Positions 45,149 through 53,863 of a stretch of DNA of 64,000 nt are shown here, piece by piece. The notes under the pieces were generated by a model. The model saw only the letters and a program-made list of their open reading frames with translations, was not told the origin of the DNA and did not search any database. Each line of letters starts with the position of its first letter. Within the stretch, counting starts at the first letter, position 1. The position numbers and the translations under genes were made by a program. The DNA is taken from positions 17,908 to 81,907 of the forward strand of contig JAKPPT010000070.1 of NCBI GenBank assembly GCA_029547205.1. Reading direction: 5' to 3'. This stretch comes from Spirochaetota bacterium (GTDB lineage: Bacteria; Spirochaetota; Spirochaetia; Treponematales; UBA12059).

Positions 45149-45495
45149 GGTGTACTACGCCACTGATATAGCCAAGCCAACGGCATGGAATGATTCATAC
45201 ATTTCATCTGGAGTTCGATACTCAAGACTTTGATGAAAGCGCTCTTCGTTGTAGAACCTGAAATACTCTGCTATGCCTGCTTTAAGCTCCTTTACTGTTT
45301 CGTAGTGTTTGATGTAGATGTTCTTATGCTTTAATGACCGCCAAAGCCGTTCAATATAGATGTTATCCAAAGCATGATTTTTGCATTGAAAGCTTTATCA
45401 AAACTCTGTCTCTTGTTCATTGTTTTCACCACCTTTAGTATAGTGGTTTTTCCACCTTATTCCTACTACAAATTGTGTCCAGAATTTTGGGCTTA
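45110..45495 (-). mobile_element. IS3-family relic with a large internal deletion
   Basis: The minus strand begins with an IS3-like end (TGGACACAATTTG, near 45470-45485), then the first codons of OrfA (MNKRQSFDKAFNAK from 45420). It jumps within 40 bp to the OrfB C-terminus (45155-45400: DNIYIERLWRSLKHKN, AEYFRFYNEERFHQSLEYRTP), which contains the last catalytic Glu. About 1 kb of the transposase is missing. It cannot be active but still has one or both ends. Confidence 0.85.
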
Positions 45496-45707
45496 GTATA
45501 TATTTCTATGAAAAATATGTATAAATCTTATAACCAAAATTTCAACAACTTATTTAAAACGGTGCATTTTCTGATGGAAATTTTACAGGTGATATGTTAA
45601 ATACTCATTTTTTTTCTTAATCTTCCGAATTTTAAAAGAGCAATTACTGATAGTTGCTCTGCAAAAAAGCAGCACTTAGTATTGAGATTGATTTACAGGA
45701 TTTCCGA

Positions 45708-46418
45708 ATGAAACGCACTATACTTTTTTTGCTTATTGTCATGAGCGCTATACCTCTGCTGTTTTCTTTTGATGTTCCTTCTGTCAGTATGCATGTTTAT
45801 GTTTCGGAATTGCAAACTGCACAGGCACCATCCATTCTGGAAAACCATATCATCTTTTCTGTTAAAGGTGTATATCGTTCAGTCGGTATAGCTTTTTCGC
45901 ATGAAAAATGGTCAAAAACGTATTACTTTGAAAAAAACAAATATGGAATTTTTTTCTTTATCTATCCTATCCCTCTGGAAACTGCGAGTCCTTTACAATA
46001 TAGATTAGTAATTGATGGTGTTTGGTGTAAAGATAGTTCAAACCCTGAATGCTATAAAGATTTTAATACCGGCATCGAGTTTTCGTTGGTTAATATTCCA
46101 TTTTTGCCCAAACAAATTTATGGCATATGGAATCCTGCTGATACTAAAGATGGTACAGTAACTTTTTATTATAAGGGAGAACCCGGACAATACATCTATG
46201 TTACGGGCAGTTTCTGCAATTGGGATCCCTTTCTCTATGAGCTTGAAGAAGAAAAACCCGGTGAATACTGGCTAAAACTAAGACTTGAACCCGGAACATA
46301 CTACTATGTTTTCATAATTAAGGGAGAAAAAGTCCCTGATCCGCTCAATAACAGAATTGTATACACAAAAGAAGGAAGGCCTGTTTCAGAGCTTGTTGTT
46401 CCTATTCGAAAGAATTAA
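45708..46418 (+). CDS. Exported protein with a CBM48/AMPK-type glycogen-binding domain
   Basis: 236 residues. MKRTILFLLIVMSAIPLLFSF is a clean signal peptide. The C-terminal 85 residues (VTFYYKGEPGQYIYVTGSFCNWDPF, then PGEYWLKLRLEPGTYYYVFIIKGEKVPDP) are a carbohydrate-binding module 48-like fold with the usual Trp and the DP..N end. A similar but divergent module may precede it (YRSVGIAFSHEKWSKTYYF...YRLVIDGVWCKD). It has no catalytic domain, so binding or structural roles are likely in the periplasm. The start at the signal peptide is chosen over the frame start 18 codons earlier. Confidence 0.8.
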   Translation: MKRTILFLLIVMSAIPLLFSFDVPSVSMHVYVSELQTAQAPSILENHIIFSVKGVYRSVGIAFSHEKWSKTYYFEKNKYGIFFFIYPIPLETASPLQYRLVIDGVWCKDSSNPECYKDFNTGIEFSLVNIPFLPKQIYGIWNPADTKDGTVTFYYKGEPGQYIYVTGSFCNWDPFLYELEEEKPGEYWLKLRLEPGTYYYVFIIKGEKVPDPLNNRIVYTKEGRPVSELVVPIRKN

Positions 46419-46420
46419 AG

Positions 46421-46945
46421 CTATACTGGAGTAAACTCATAAAAGTCAAAATCTTTGCCATTTTTCACTATTTCATAGAACGAAGCAGAAAAACCTTCAT
46501 CAGTATCATAACGAAGTAATGAAAAACTTGGTCCCCATAACGCCCGTGGTTTTCCGAGACTGCCAGGATTAATAATGAGTACGCCATCTCGTTTTTTATA
46601 GAGCGGGATATGCGTGTGCCCAAATATAACTGCCGATGCTTTTTCCTTATGAGCTATTACAGTTATATCATCCAATATCGTTTCAAAATTGATTGTATGT
46701 CCATGCAAAATAAGAATTTTTTTGTTATCAACTCTTAACGTAGCAACAAGTGGTGCATTTGAATGGGCATCCATGTTGCCTCTTACCGAATAGCATTGCG
46801 GGATAGTATGCTTCTGTGTTATTGCAGCAATATCTCTAACACCATCGCCACAGTGTATGATGGCAGAAACTGTATTTTTACAGAAATTGATTGCTTTTTC
46901 AAAATATTCAATTTGCCCATGCGTATCAGAGATGATGAGATACAT
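46421..46945 (-). CDS. YfcE/MJ0936-type metallophosphoesterase
   Basis: 174 residues with the calcineurin-like metal motifs in order: ISDTHGQ, HCGDGV, VRGNMDAH (GNxD/H), ILHGH and VIFGHTHIP, then NPGSLGKPR. It is the small single-domain phosphodiesterase type, known to hydrolyse bis-pNPP or cyclic nucleotides in vitro. Its start lies inside the end of the YihY-cNMP gene (20-bp overlap), so the two are co-transcribed; the cNMP domain upstream and a phosphodiesterase downstream are a suggestive pair. Confidence 0.92.
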   Translation of the reverse strand: MYLIISDTHGQIEYFEKAINFCKNTVSAIIHCGDGVRDIAAITQKHTIPQCYSVRGNMDAHSNAPLVATLRVDNKKILILHGHTINFETILDDITVIAHKEKASAVIFGHTHIPLYKKRDGVLIINPGSLGKPRALWGPSFSLLRYDTDEGFSASFYEIVKNGKDFDFYEFTPV

Positions 46946-48224
46946 TGTTTCCTTCCTGAAATTGTATATTTAAATCGCGCAAACGATTTGAAAGCAGATT
47001 GATAATATTTCTTGCATCTTCTGGAGAATGACTGATGAGATGTTCAATCTGTTCCCTCGAAAAAACTATCACCGTACTTTCTGTTAAAGTTTTAACCCAT
47101 GCGCTTCTCGTTTCCTGTAAAAGCACACCCATTTCCCCAATAAATTTCCCCGCAGTTACAATAGATACAGGTTCACTTGGTTGTGTAACCGGATCATCAA
47201 AATAAATACCAATTTGTCCTGAAATAATGAAATATGCATAATCAGCTGGATCATTTTTTTTGAAAAGCAAAGAGCCTGCGGTAAATGTCTGCATTGATTT
47301 CTTAAAAATATCTTGCAATGACCTGAAAATGAGGCTGTCGATTTTATTGAGTTTTTTCTTTTCAAACAAATTTCTGAATTTTTTAAATGCAATGCTGGTA
47401 AAAAATTCATCGGTATACAAATATTCAGCAAAAAGAAAATATAACCAAAAAAAGAAATATACTTTTATGAGTAATGCGATCACATTACCCAGAACCCCAT
47501 AGATAATACCGTATCGATTTGTTGAAAAAAGCAGCTGAACAATATAGGAAAACAATGTGTAAATAATTGTGCACGCTGTTGCTGTTTTAATAATTTTTTT
47601 TTGAGCAATTTTATATGCAGGGAGTATTCGTAAGGTTTGCACAATAAATAACCAGAGAATTAGTACAGGAATGGTATAACGAGCAAGTCCTACAAGTATT
47701 GTTATTGATCGACTAATATAACCCGAAGGTATGATTTTTAAAACATACTGAATCATCTGGAGCAGCGCGATAATTGCAATAACTGCTACAAGCAGGAGCA
47801 GTTCAGCAAAAAAGGTTACTACATTTTCACGAATTGGTGTTCCTGTACCTGCATCACTAAATATAATGCGCAAACCACGTTGAACTGAAAGCACAAACAA
47901 ACGGGAAGTCCATACAAGATTAAGTAATAGAAAAACTCCTGCTATCGACATAAGGCTGTTTGAAAAAAAACTATTTATTACAGCTTCAACCGGAAGATTC
48001 TTAAATCCTTCCACAGAATTGATTAATTCCAATACTGCCTGAGAATTACCTAAAATTAAAAAGGAAATGTACACCAAAACCAGCACGACAGGTATAGCAG
48101 AGAGCAAAAATGCATAAGCGCCAGCAGCGGCATGATTAGCCATCTCGTGTTTTATAAAGAGTTCATACGCAAGTATTATTTTTTGCATTGTTGATTTATA
48201 CAATTGCATTATTTTAAAACTCAT
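46926..48224 (-). CDS. YihY/BrkB-family membrane protein fused to a cNMP-binding domain
   Basis: 432 residues. The first 290 are a YihY/BrkB (UPF0761, formerly 'RNase BN') membrane domain: NHAAAGAYAFLLSAIPVVLVLVY and six hydrophobic segments. A linker is followed by a CAP-type cyclic nucleotide-binding domain (TFTAGSLLFKKNDPADYAYFIISGQIGIYFDD; GKFIGEMGVLLQETRSAWVKT, the phosphate-binding cassette; RDLNIQF end). The GEMGVL..TRSA sequence fits nucleotide binding. The fusion suggests control of a membrane transporter or scaffold by cAMP/cGMP. Divergent from the MCP gene. No dispersed words. Confidence 0.9.
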   Translation of the reverse strand: MSFKIMQLYKSTMQKIILAYELFIKHEMANHAAAGAYAFLLSAIPVVLVLVYISFLILGNSQAVLELINSVEGFKNLPVEAVINSFFSNSLMSIAGVFLLLNLVWTSRLFVLSVQRGLRIIFSDAGTGTPIRENVVTFFAELLLLVAVIAIIALLQMIQYVLKIIPSGYISRSITILVGLARYTIPVLILWLFIVQTLRILPAYKIAQKKIIKTATACTIIYTLFSYIVQLLFSTNRYGIIYGVLGNVIALLIKVYFFFWLYFLFAEYLYTDEFFTSIAFKKFRNLFEKKKLNKIDSLIFRSLQDIFKKSMQTFTAGSLLFKKNDPADYAYFIISGQIGIYFDDPVTQPSEPVSIVTAGKFIGEMGVLLQETRSAWVKTLTESTVIVFSREQIEHLISHSPEDARNIINLLSNRLRDLNIQFQEGNNVSHHL

Positions 48225-48336
48225 ACTATACTATTTTTATATATTTCATTCTTTTATGCAAGTTAAAAATCATACATTAAATCAGTCCAAATAATAAAAA
48301 TATTCAACTGTAACTTTACACTATTGAGGAGAGGTT

Positions 48337-50481
48337 ATGTTCAAGAGGGCAGCATCGATTAGAACAACAATTTTTGTTGTTGTTTTAGGTTCCATTTTTC
48401 TCTTAGTAAGCGTTTTTTCTCTGCTCTTTGGAAAATCGCTTTCGGATTCTATTAAAGAGCGAGGCTTTCTTGATGTAGAGCAAAAGGTTGCTGTTTCTGC
48501 CAAAGAAATTGATGGAATTATTAAATCGCACATGGAGCTCGTCAGTGCATATGCTGATATTTTTATGCACGATGATTTTAAAACGGCCACTGCATGTTTT
48601 TTTTCATCGGTAAAATCAAGACTTGCTCACGACACAGAAATATATGACATCTACTTTGCAACAGCACAAGGACCAAACGCAGGTGGCTATTTTGGAGATG
48701 CTACTAATTGGGTTCCACCAGAAGATTACGATTGGACAAAACGATCATGGTTTGTGCTTGCTTCTGCAGCCATAGAAAATGACATCCCGCTACCAGTAAT
48801 TGATGAACCGTATATAGACGCTGATACACAAAAAATGGTTTTTACTGTTGCACGTGCCACAACTCGCAATAACACATTACTCACTGTGACTGCAATCGAT
48901 ATTTTTGCTGAAACAATGAACGAAATTGTATCCTCCTTAAAACCAACAGAGAGTGCAAAAGTTTATCTCATTCATAAAGATGGCTTATATCTTACAAATG
49001 AAAATGTTGCAAAGCTAATGGAAGCGAGCTTTATTAAAGAATATGCACTTGATCAGTATGAAAAAACGATTCTTGCGCATGAACCCGCAACGTTTCTCTT
49101 TAACGGTGGAAAGTCATATCTTGTATCGGTACCGCTTGCCAATGCTCATTGGTACCTCATAGCAGTAGGAAACTCTAGCGATATCCTCATTGAACTTATC
49201 AGGAAGCGTGGTCTCATTTATGGTGTTCCAATCATCAGTATTATACTTTCAATTATCATCATTGGTATTCTGATAAATCCTTCTATGAAACATATCAAAC
49301 AAGTTGCACAGGGCATAGCAGATATTGCTCGTGGAGGAGGAGATCTCACTAAAACTGTTTCAATACTGTCAAAAGACGAACTGGGTGAGTTAGCGTATAA
49401 CTTCAATCAATTTCTCTTGTTCATGGATGCCCTGCTCCTGCAAATCAATGAAACTTCGGAAAAACTAAAAATCATTGCGGAAAATACCAATCAGAAAACA
49501 TTCAATTCATCTAAGACTTTCGAGATTGTAACAAAAGACCTTTCGAATCTTGAACAGCAATTCCATAAACAAACAGAAGACCTTAATAGGCTTGTTACTA
49601 CTTCTAAATCATTTTTTGAAGGTTTCAAAGAACTGCAGGAAAAACTCATTGATCAAGCTGCCAGTGTTGAGGAGACTGCTGCTGCCATGACTCAAATTTC
49701 AAAGACAATGGGTAATGTGGCACAGCTCGGAAAACGTGGACAGGACATCAACGAAAAACTCGCTGAAAAAGTTAAGTCCAGTACTACAACGATCAATGAG
49801 CTTATTAATGTAATAGGAGACATTGGTAAACGCAGCGAAGCGATTGCATCCTTTGCGGAAGTCATCGCAGAAATTGCAGAGCGCACCAATCTGCTCGCAA
49901 TGAATGCAGCAATCGAAGCTGCCCATGCTGGTGATGCAGGAAAAGGCTTTGGCGTTGTTGCTGATGAAATACGAAAGCTCGCAGAATCTTCGAATGAAGA
50001 AACCAATGCTATTGCTGAGACTATACGAGACATATCCTCAACTATTGAGGAAGGCATAAATTTATCAAGATCAGTGGAAGTTGAATTGAGCAGCATGATT
50101 GAGGCAGTCGAGCAATCAAAAATAGTATCCGTTGAAATTTCTGGCGCAACAGAAGAAGAAGCAAAAGGCGGAGAAGAAATTCTTAAAGCGTTAAAAACCA
50201 TCAGCGATGTCAATAAAATTGTAAAAGACACAATTGCATCACAGACCGATGATTTACATTCGATAGAGTCAACTTTACAAATTACTCAAGAAAATAACAG
50301 TGCTGTCATTACAAGTCTTAAACAGCAGATTACAGAAATCAATAATCTTGCAGAACTTGCAAACATGATTCAAGAAAACATGCAAACAGTCAAAGATGAA
50401 GCAGAACAGCTTTCTGCAATCATGAAACGTTTTAAACTGAGCACAAAAACTGAAATGCTAGATACCACCGAAGGAGTATGA
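48337..50481 (+). CDS. Methyl-accepting chemotaxis protein, dCache type
   Basis: 714 residues. Membrane segment 1 ([21 protein letters not shown]), a periplasmic double Cache ligand domain at about 40-285 ([21 protein letters not shown]), membrane segment 2 ([18 protein letters not shown]), HAMP ([18 protein letters not shown]), and a cytoplasmic signalling domain with the hairpin tip [35 protein letters not shown]. It passes signals through CheW to CheA. GAGGAGAGGTT precedes the ATG. A flavodoxin gene follows after three bases, probably co-transcribed. Confidence 0.95.
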   Translation: MFKRAASIRTTIFVVVLGSIFLLVSVFSLLFGKSLSDSIKERGFLDVEQKVAVSAKEIDGIIKSHMELVSAYADIFMHDDFKTATACFFSSVKSRLAHDTEIYDIYFATAQGPNAGGYFGDATNWVPPEDYDWTKRSWFVLASAAIENDIPLPVIDEPYIDADTQKMVFTVARATTRNNTLLTVTAIDIFAETMNEIVSSLKPTESAKVYLIHKDGLYLTNENVAKLMEASFIKEYALDQYEKTILAHEPATFLFNGGKSYLVSVPLANAHWYLIAVGNSSDILIELIRKRGLIYGVPIISIILSIIIIGILINPSMKHIKQVAQGIADIARGGGDLTKTVSILSKDELGELAYNFNQFLLFMDALLLQINETSEKLKIIAENTNQKTFNSSKTFEIVTKDLSNLEQQFHKQTEDLNRLVTTSKSFFEGFKELQEKLIDQAASVEETAAAMTQISKTMGNVAQLGKRGQDINEKLAEKVKSSTTTINELINVIGDIGKRSEAIASFAEVIAEIAERTNLLAMNAAIEAAHAGDAGKGFGVVADEIRKLAESSNEETNAIAETIRDISSTIEEGINLSRSVEVELSSMIEAVEQSKIVSVEISGATEEEAKGGEEILKALKTISDVNKIVKDTIASQTDDLHSIESTLQITQENNSAVITSLKQQITEINNLAELANMIQENMQTVKDEAEQLSAIMKRFKLSTKTEMLDTTEGV

Positions 50482-50484
50482 AGA

Positions 50485-50952
50485 ATGAATAAACCACTGA
50501 TTGTCTACACTTCCAGAACAGGCCACGCACGCACACTCGCTGAAAAACTTGGAAAACTGCTTACGGCACCTGTTCATGAAGTTATTGACCGCATTAACCG
50601 CAAAGGCTTCTTTAGGTTTTTATTTTCCGGCTTCCAGGCAGTTACCAAAAAGGCAACACCAATCGATGAAGCAATGATTGACCTATCACAGCATGACAGT
50701 ATCATTATTGTTGTTCCGGTTTGGGCATCAAATATGGTTCCGCCCATGCGGACATGGCTTCAAAAACACAGGAGTGAGTTAGCAAACAAGCCAATCGCTA
50801 TTCTTGCTACATGCAAAGGATCTGATAGTGAGCCATACATAAAAACAATTCAGGCAGAATTTCCTCAGGTAACATACTGCAAATTTTGCTATGAATCCGA
50901 AACCGATATCGAAGGCTTGCTAAAGAGATTCGTTGCTGAATTGCAAAAATAG
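50485..50952 (+). CDS. Flavodoxin
   Basis: 155 residues. The N-terminal FMN phosphate loop is SRTGHARTLAEKLG; the middle has IIVVPVWASNMVPPMRTWL, as in flavodoxin-like proteins, and the end EGLLKRFVAELQK. It should carry electrons or act as an FMN oxidoreductase in the cytoplasm. It starts three bases after the MCP stop, with GAAGGAG as ribosome binding site. A link with the sensor is not proven. Confidence 0.85.
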   Translation: MNKPLIVYTSRTGHARTLAEKLGKLLTAPVHEVIDRINRKGFFRFLFSGFQAVTKKATPIDEAMIDLSQHDSIIIVVPVWASNMVPPMRTWLQKHRSELANKPIAILATCKGSDSEPYIKTIQAEFPQVTYCKFCYESETDIEGLLKRFVAELQK

Positions 50953-51023
50953 CATGCGCTATTAATTTTACCTGTGTACCATACAATTCTTGTTGTGGCT
51001 CAAAAAATTATAAGTGCGCTGTT

Positions 51024-51473
51024 TTATTTTATTAACAGTGCAAGATGTTCTGGATTCAATCGGAATGGAGAGCCCTGTCCCTGACAGAAGTGATGCACAC
51101 TGAGCATATGAATTGAAAGATCGCTGTAGATTATCGAAATATCAGTCTTTGAATCGGTAACCATAACAGAGTTTTTATGAAAGAGCCCATCCTGCCAGGG
51201 ACACGGCAGTTTCCCTCGCGCGTCGCCAACAGTAACAACATACCGTGATTGCACGGTTATTGGCTCTCCGAGTCCAGCTTGTCCTGCTGCTTTTAGAAAC
51301 TTAAGAAAATCCGCAGCATGCTCAAAGGTAATACCATACTGCGCCATTGCCTCTTCATCGGCTTCGATTATATCTCGCAAACTCCGTACATCATCACCTA
51401 AAAAACCAGCGGCAGTAATAATACCGGGTTTCATTCGTTCGTATGCATCAAGCTCACTTTGTGTATTTTTCAT
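51024..51473 (-). CDS. Hypothetical protein downstream of nqrF, 149 aa
   Basis: A soluble protein starting MKNTQSELDAYERMKPG, with helical N-half and a beta-rich C-half (VVTVGDARGKLPCPWQDG; SIIYSDLSIHMLSVHHFCQGQGS). No recognised family. It is the last gene of the nqr transcript (start about 54 bp from the nqrF stop), with GAGGGG before its ATG. The longer frame start at 51515 is less likely. A role linked to the redox complex is guilt by association only. Confidence 0.65.
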   Translation of the reverse strand: MKNTQSELDAYERMKPGIITAAGFLGDDVRSLRDIIEADEEAMAQYGITFEHAADFLKFLKAAGQAGLGEPITVQSRYVVTVGDARGKLPCPWQDGLFHKNSVMVTDSKTDISIIYSDLSIHMLSVHHFCQGQGSPFRLNPEHLALLIK

Positions 51474-51527
51474 TGCATTCCCCTCTGTACTGTACATGCA
51501 GGTAATACAGCACACATATCGTTATTG

Positions 51528-52646
51528 TTAAGCAAACTTATCAAAATAAATTTCATTTTCGCGTATTCCATGCGCAGTCATCACTTTAATACAAGCATTA
51601 ATCATGCCTGGACTTCCACAGAGATAACCCTCTAAACCGTTATCTTTTCCAATGTGCTCTTTAATGTAGCGATCAAGCACATCGGTTATTATGCCTGTTT
51701 CGCCCTGCCACTTATCATCGGGCTGAGGCTCTGAAAGCGCAGGAACAAAATGAAACCTTGAAAGCTTTTTCTGGAGTGCATCCATTTCATCAAGATAGAA
51801 CATATCTTTTTTTGTACGAGCGCCAAAGAAATACCAAATTTCTTTATCAGGATAGAGATTGCGCTCTGCAATATCATAGAGCATGCTCTTAAATGGAGCC
51901 ATACCCGAACCGCCTGCTACACAGATCATTGTTTTTGGAGTATCGTGAACATGGAACTCACCAAATGGTCCTATGAGTTCAACAGTCATGCCCACTGCTA
52001 ATTTTGTATGCACCCACGTTGTAGCAATGCCACCAGGCACCAGCCGGATGAGCAGTTCAACATGGCGAGTATCCGAAGGAATCGACGACATAGAGTATGC
52101 TCGCTGTACCGATTCCTTAACTTTATCGTACGGTGGCACAACAAGCTGCACATATTGCCCCGCAGCAAACTGAATTACATCATTACCTAGCTCAAAAAGA
52201 ACCTCTTTAATATCGTAGGTAACATTACGCATGGAAACAACGCGTGCTTTATATTTTTTAACATTGAAAAGCACTTCGGGAAGCTCAATATCAATATTCT
52301 TTTTTACCTTAATCTGACACGAAAGCCGCACATTCTGCTTTACTTCATCTGGCGAAAGGTACGGAAGCTCGGTTGGAAGGTGCGGACCAACATCACTGAT
52401 TACTTTAACTTTACATGCTCCACACGAACCCCGTCCTCCACATGCAGAAGGCACAAATATTCCCTGCCCTGCCAGCGTCAGTAACAGCGGTGATCCACCT
52501 TTTACCTCAAGCTTTTTCTTTCCATTATTAATATCGATTGTAACCACACCATAGTTGTTTACGAGCTTATCAATAATTGTTATGAGTAATGCAAGCACCA
52601 TAGTAATTGCAGCGCTCACTGCAGGACCAATTAAAAATGAATTCAT
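51528..52646 (-). CDS. nqrF: Na+-translocating NADH:quinone reductase subunit F
   Basis: 372 residues. An N-terminal membrane anchor is followed by a 2Fe-2S ferredoxin domain (ACGGRGSCGACKVKV and a later SCQIK Cys), then the FAD/NADH module (QRAYSMSS; CVAGGSGMAPFKSM; YFFGARTKKDMF; YLCGSPGMI). This is the NADH dehydrogenase entry point of Na+-NQR and rules out Rnf, which uses RnfB/C. It follows nqrE after ten bases. No dispersed words are inside. Confidence 0.95.
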   Translation of the reverse strand: MNSFLIGPAVSAAITMVLALLITIIDKLVNNYGVVTIDINNGKKKLEVKGGSPLLLTLAGQGIFVPSACGGRGSCGACKVKVISDVGPHLPTELPYLSPDEVKQNVRLSCQIKVKKNIDIELPEVLFNVKKYKARVVSMRNVTYDIKEVLFELGNDVIQFAAGQYVQLVVPPYDKVKESVQRAYSMSSIPSDTRHVELLIRLVPGGIATTWVHTKLAVGMTVELIGPFGEFHVHDTPKTMICVAGGSGMAPFKSMLYDIAERNLYPDKEIWYFFGARTKKDMFYLDEMDALQKKLSRFHFVPALSEPQPDDKWQGETGIITDVLDRYIKEHIGKDNGLEGYLCGSPGMINACIKVMTAHGIRENEIYFDKFA

Positions 52647-52655
52647 CGAGTCCTC

Positions 52656-53249
52656 CTACTGTACCTGAATCATGCCGGAAAAGCCCATAAACGCAAGAGC
52701 CATAAATCCAATTACAATCATTGTGATACCAGGTCCTTTTAATCCAGCTGGTACCGGATTTTTTTCTATCCGCTCACGAATTGCTGCAAGTAAAACTATT
52801 GCAAGCCACCATCCCGTACCAGAACCAAACCCAAAGGCAATGCTTTGCAAAAAGTTATAGTTTCGAATCTGCATAAAAAGAATTGCCCCGAGAATCGCAC
52901 AGTTTACAGTAATAAGCGGGAGGAATATTCCCAGACTGAGATATAATGCCGGGCTCAATCGATCTATCAGCATTTCGAGAATCTGGACTACAGCAGCAAT
53001 TACTATTATAAAAATAATAAACGAAAGATATTCAATGTTAAGCGGAATGATAATATAATATAACACCACCCAGCATATTGCTGATGTAATTGTCAATACA
53101 AATGTTACTGCCAACCCTAACCCGAGCGAGCTTTTCCATTCTTTACTGATGGAAATAAAGGAACACATACCAAGGAAATTAGAAAGAAGAATATTGCTCG
53201 TAAAAATAGATGCAAAAATCAACGTGATTGGATTTATCAAAGGTGCCAT
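52656..53249 (-). CDS. nqrE: Na+-NQR subunit E
   Basis: 197 residues, six membrane segments of the NqrDE/RnfAE family: MFTSNILLSNFLGMCS-like start, NCAILGAILFMQ with the conserved Cys, and FGSGTGWWLAIVLLAAIRER. Its start overlaps the stop of nqrD (base 53249 shared). One ctggtacc word near 52749 lies in the ...VPAGLKGP loop. Confidence 0.95.
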   Translation of the reverse strand: MAPLINPITLIFASIFTSNILLSNFLGMCSFISISKEWKSSLGLGLAVTFVLTITSAICWVVLYYIIIPLNIEYLSFIIFIIVIAAVVQILEMLIDRLSPALYLSLGIFLPLITVNCAILGAILFMQIRNYNFLQSIAFGFGSGTGWWLAIVLLAAIRERIEKNPVPAGLKGPGITMIVIGFMALAFMGFSGMIQVQ

Positions 53250-53863
53250 TATTTCCCTCCTGAACTTGCAGGCTTCTTCATCGATTTAGCCCACCACATT
53301 ATCATTGCAACAATAAAAAATGCGCTCGGTGCCATTATCATTATGGTCCAGGGAGTAAACGAGTCCGGCATAATTCGAACACCCATGAGCGAACCAAATC
53401 CTAAAAGCTCACGCACAACCGAAATAAAAACAAGCACCATCATATAGCCTAGCCCGCTCGTGAGTCCGTCCCAGAATGAAATAAATGGCGGATTAGCCTG
53501 GGCAAAAGCCTCAGCCCTCCCCATAATTATGCAGTTAGTAATTATTAACCCAACATACGGACCAAGCTGTTTTGAGACTTCAGGAAGATATGCTCTGAGC
53601 AGGATATCAATAATAATTACATAAAATGAAATTACGATAACCTGTGTAATCATGCGGACTTTTTTGGGAATAAGGTTTTTTATGAGTGAAATAGTAAAGC
53701 TTGAAAATGCTGTCGTTAAAGCTACCCCCACAGTCATCACCAGAGTGTTGCGCATGCTGTTTGTTACAGCCAGCGTTGAGCAAATTCCAAGTATCTGAAT
53801 AAAAATTGGATTATTGGTCCATATATTGTCAACAGCAGTTTTGAGTATTGGATTCTTAGCCAT
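53249..53863 (-). CDS. nqrD: Na+-NQR subunit D
   Basis: 204 residues and six membrane segments, the paralogue of NqrE: NNPIFIQILGICSTLAVTN, the second membrane Cys region TNCIIMGRAEAF, and DGLTSGLGYMMVLVFISVVREL. It overlaps nqrC by eight bases and nqrE by one, so the genes are translationally coupled. Confidence 0.95.
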   Translation of the reverse strand: MAKNPILKTAVDNIWTNNPIFIQILGICSTLAVTNSMRNTLVMTVGVALTTAFSSFTISLIKNLIPKKVRMITQVIVISFYVIIIDILLRAYLPEVSKQLGPYVGLIITNCIIMGRAEAFAQANPPFISFWDGLTSGLGYMMVLVFISVVRELLGFGSLMGVRIMPDSFTPWTIMIMAPSAFFIVAMIMWWAKSMKKPASSGGK

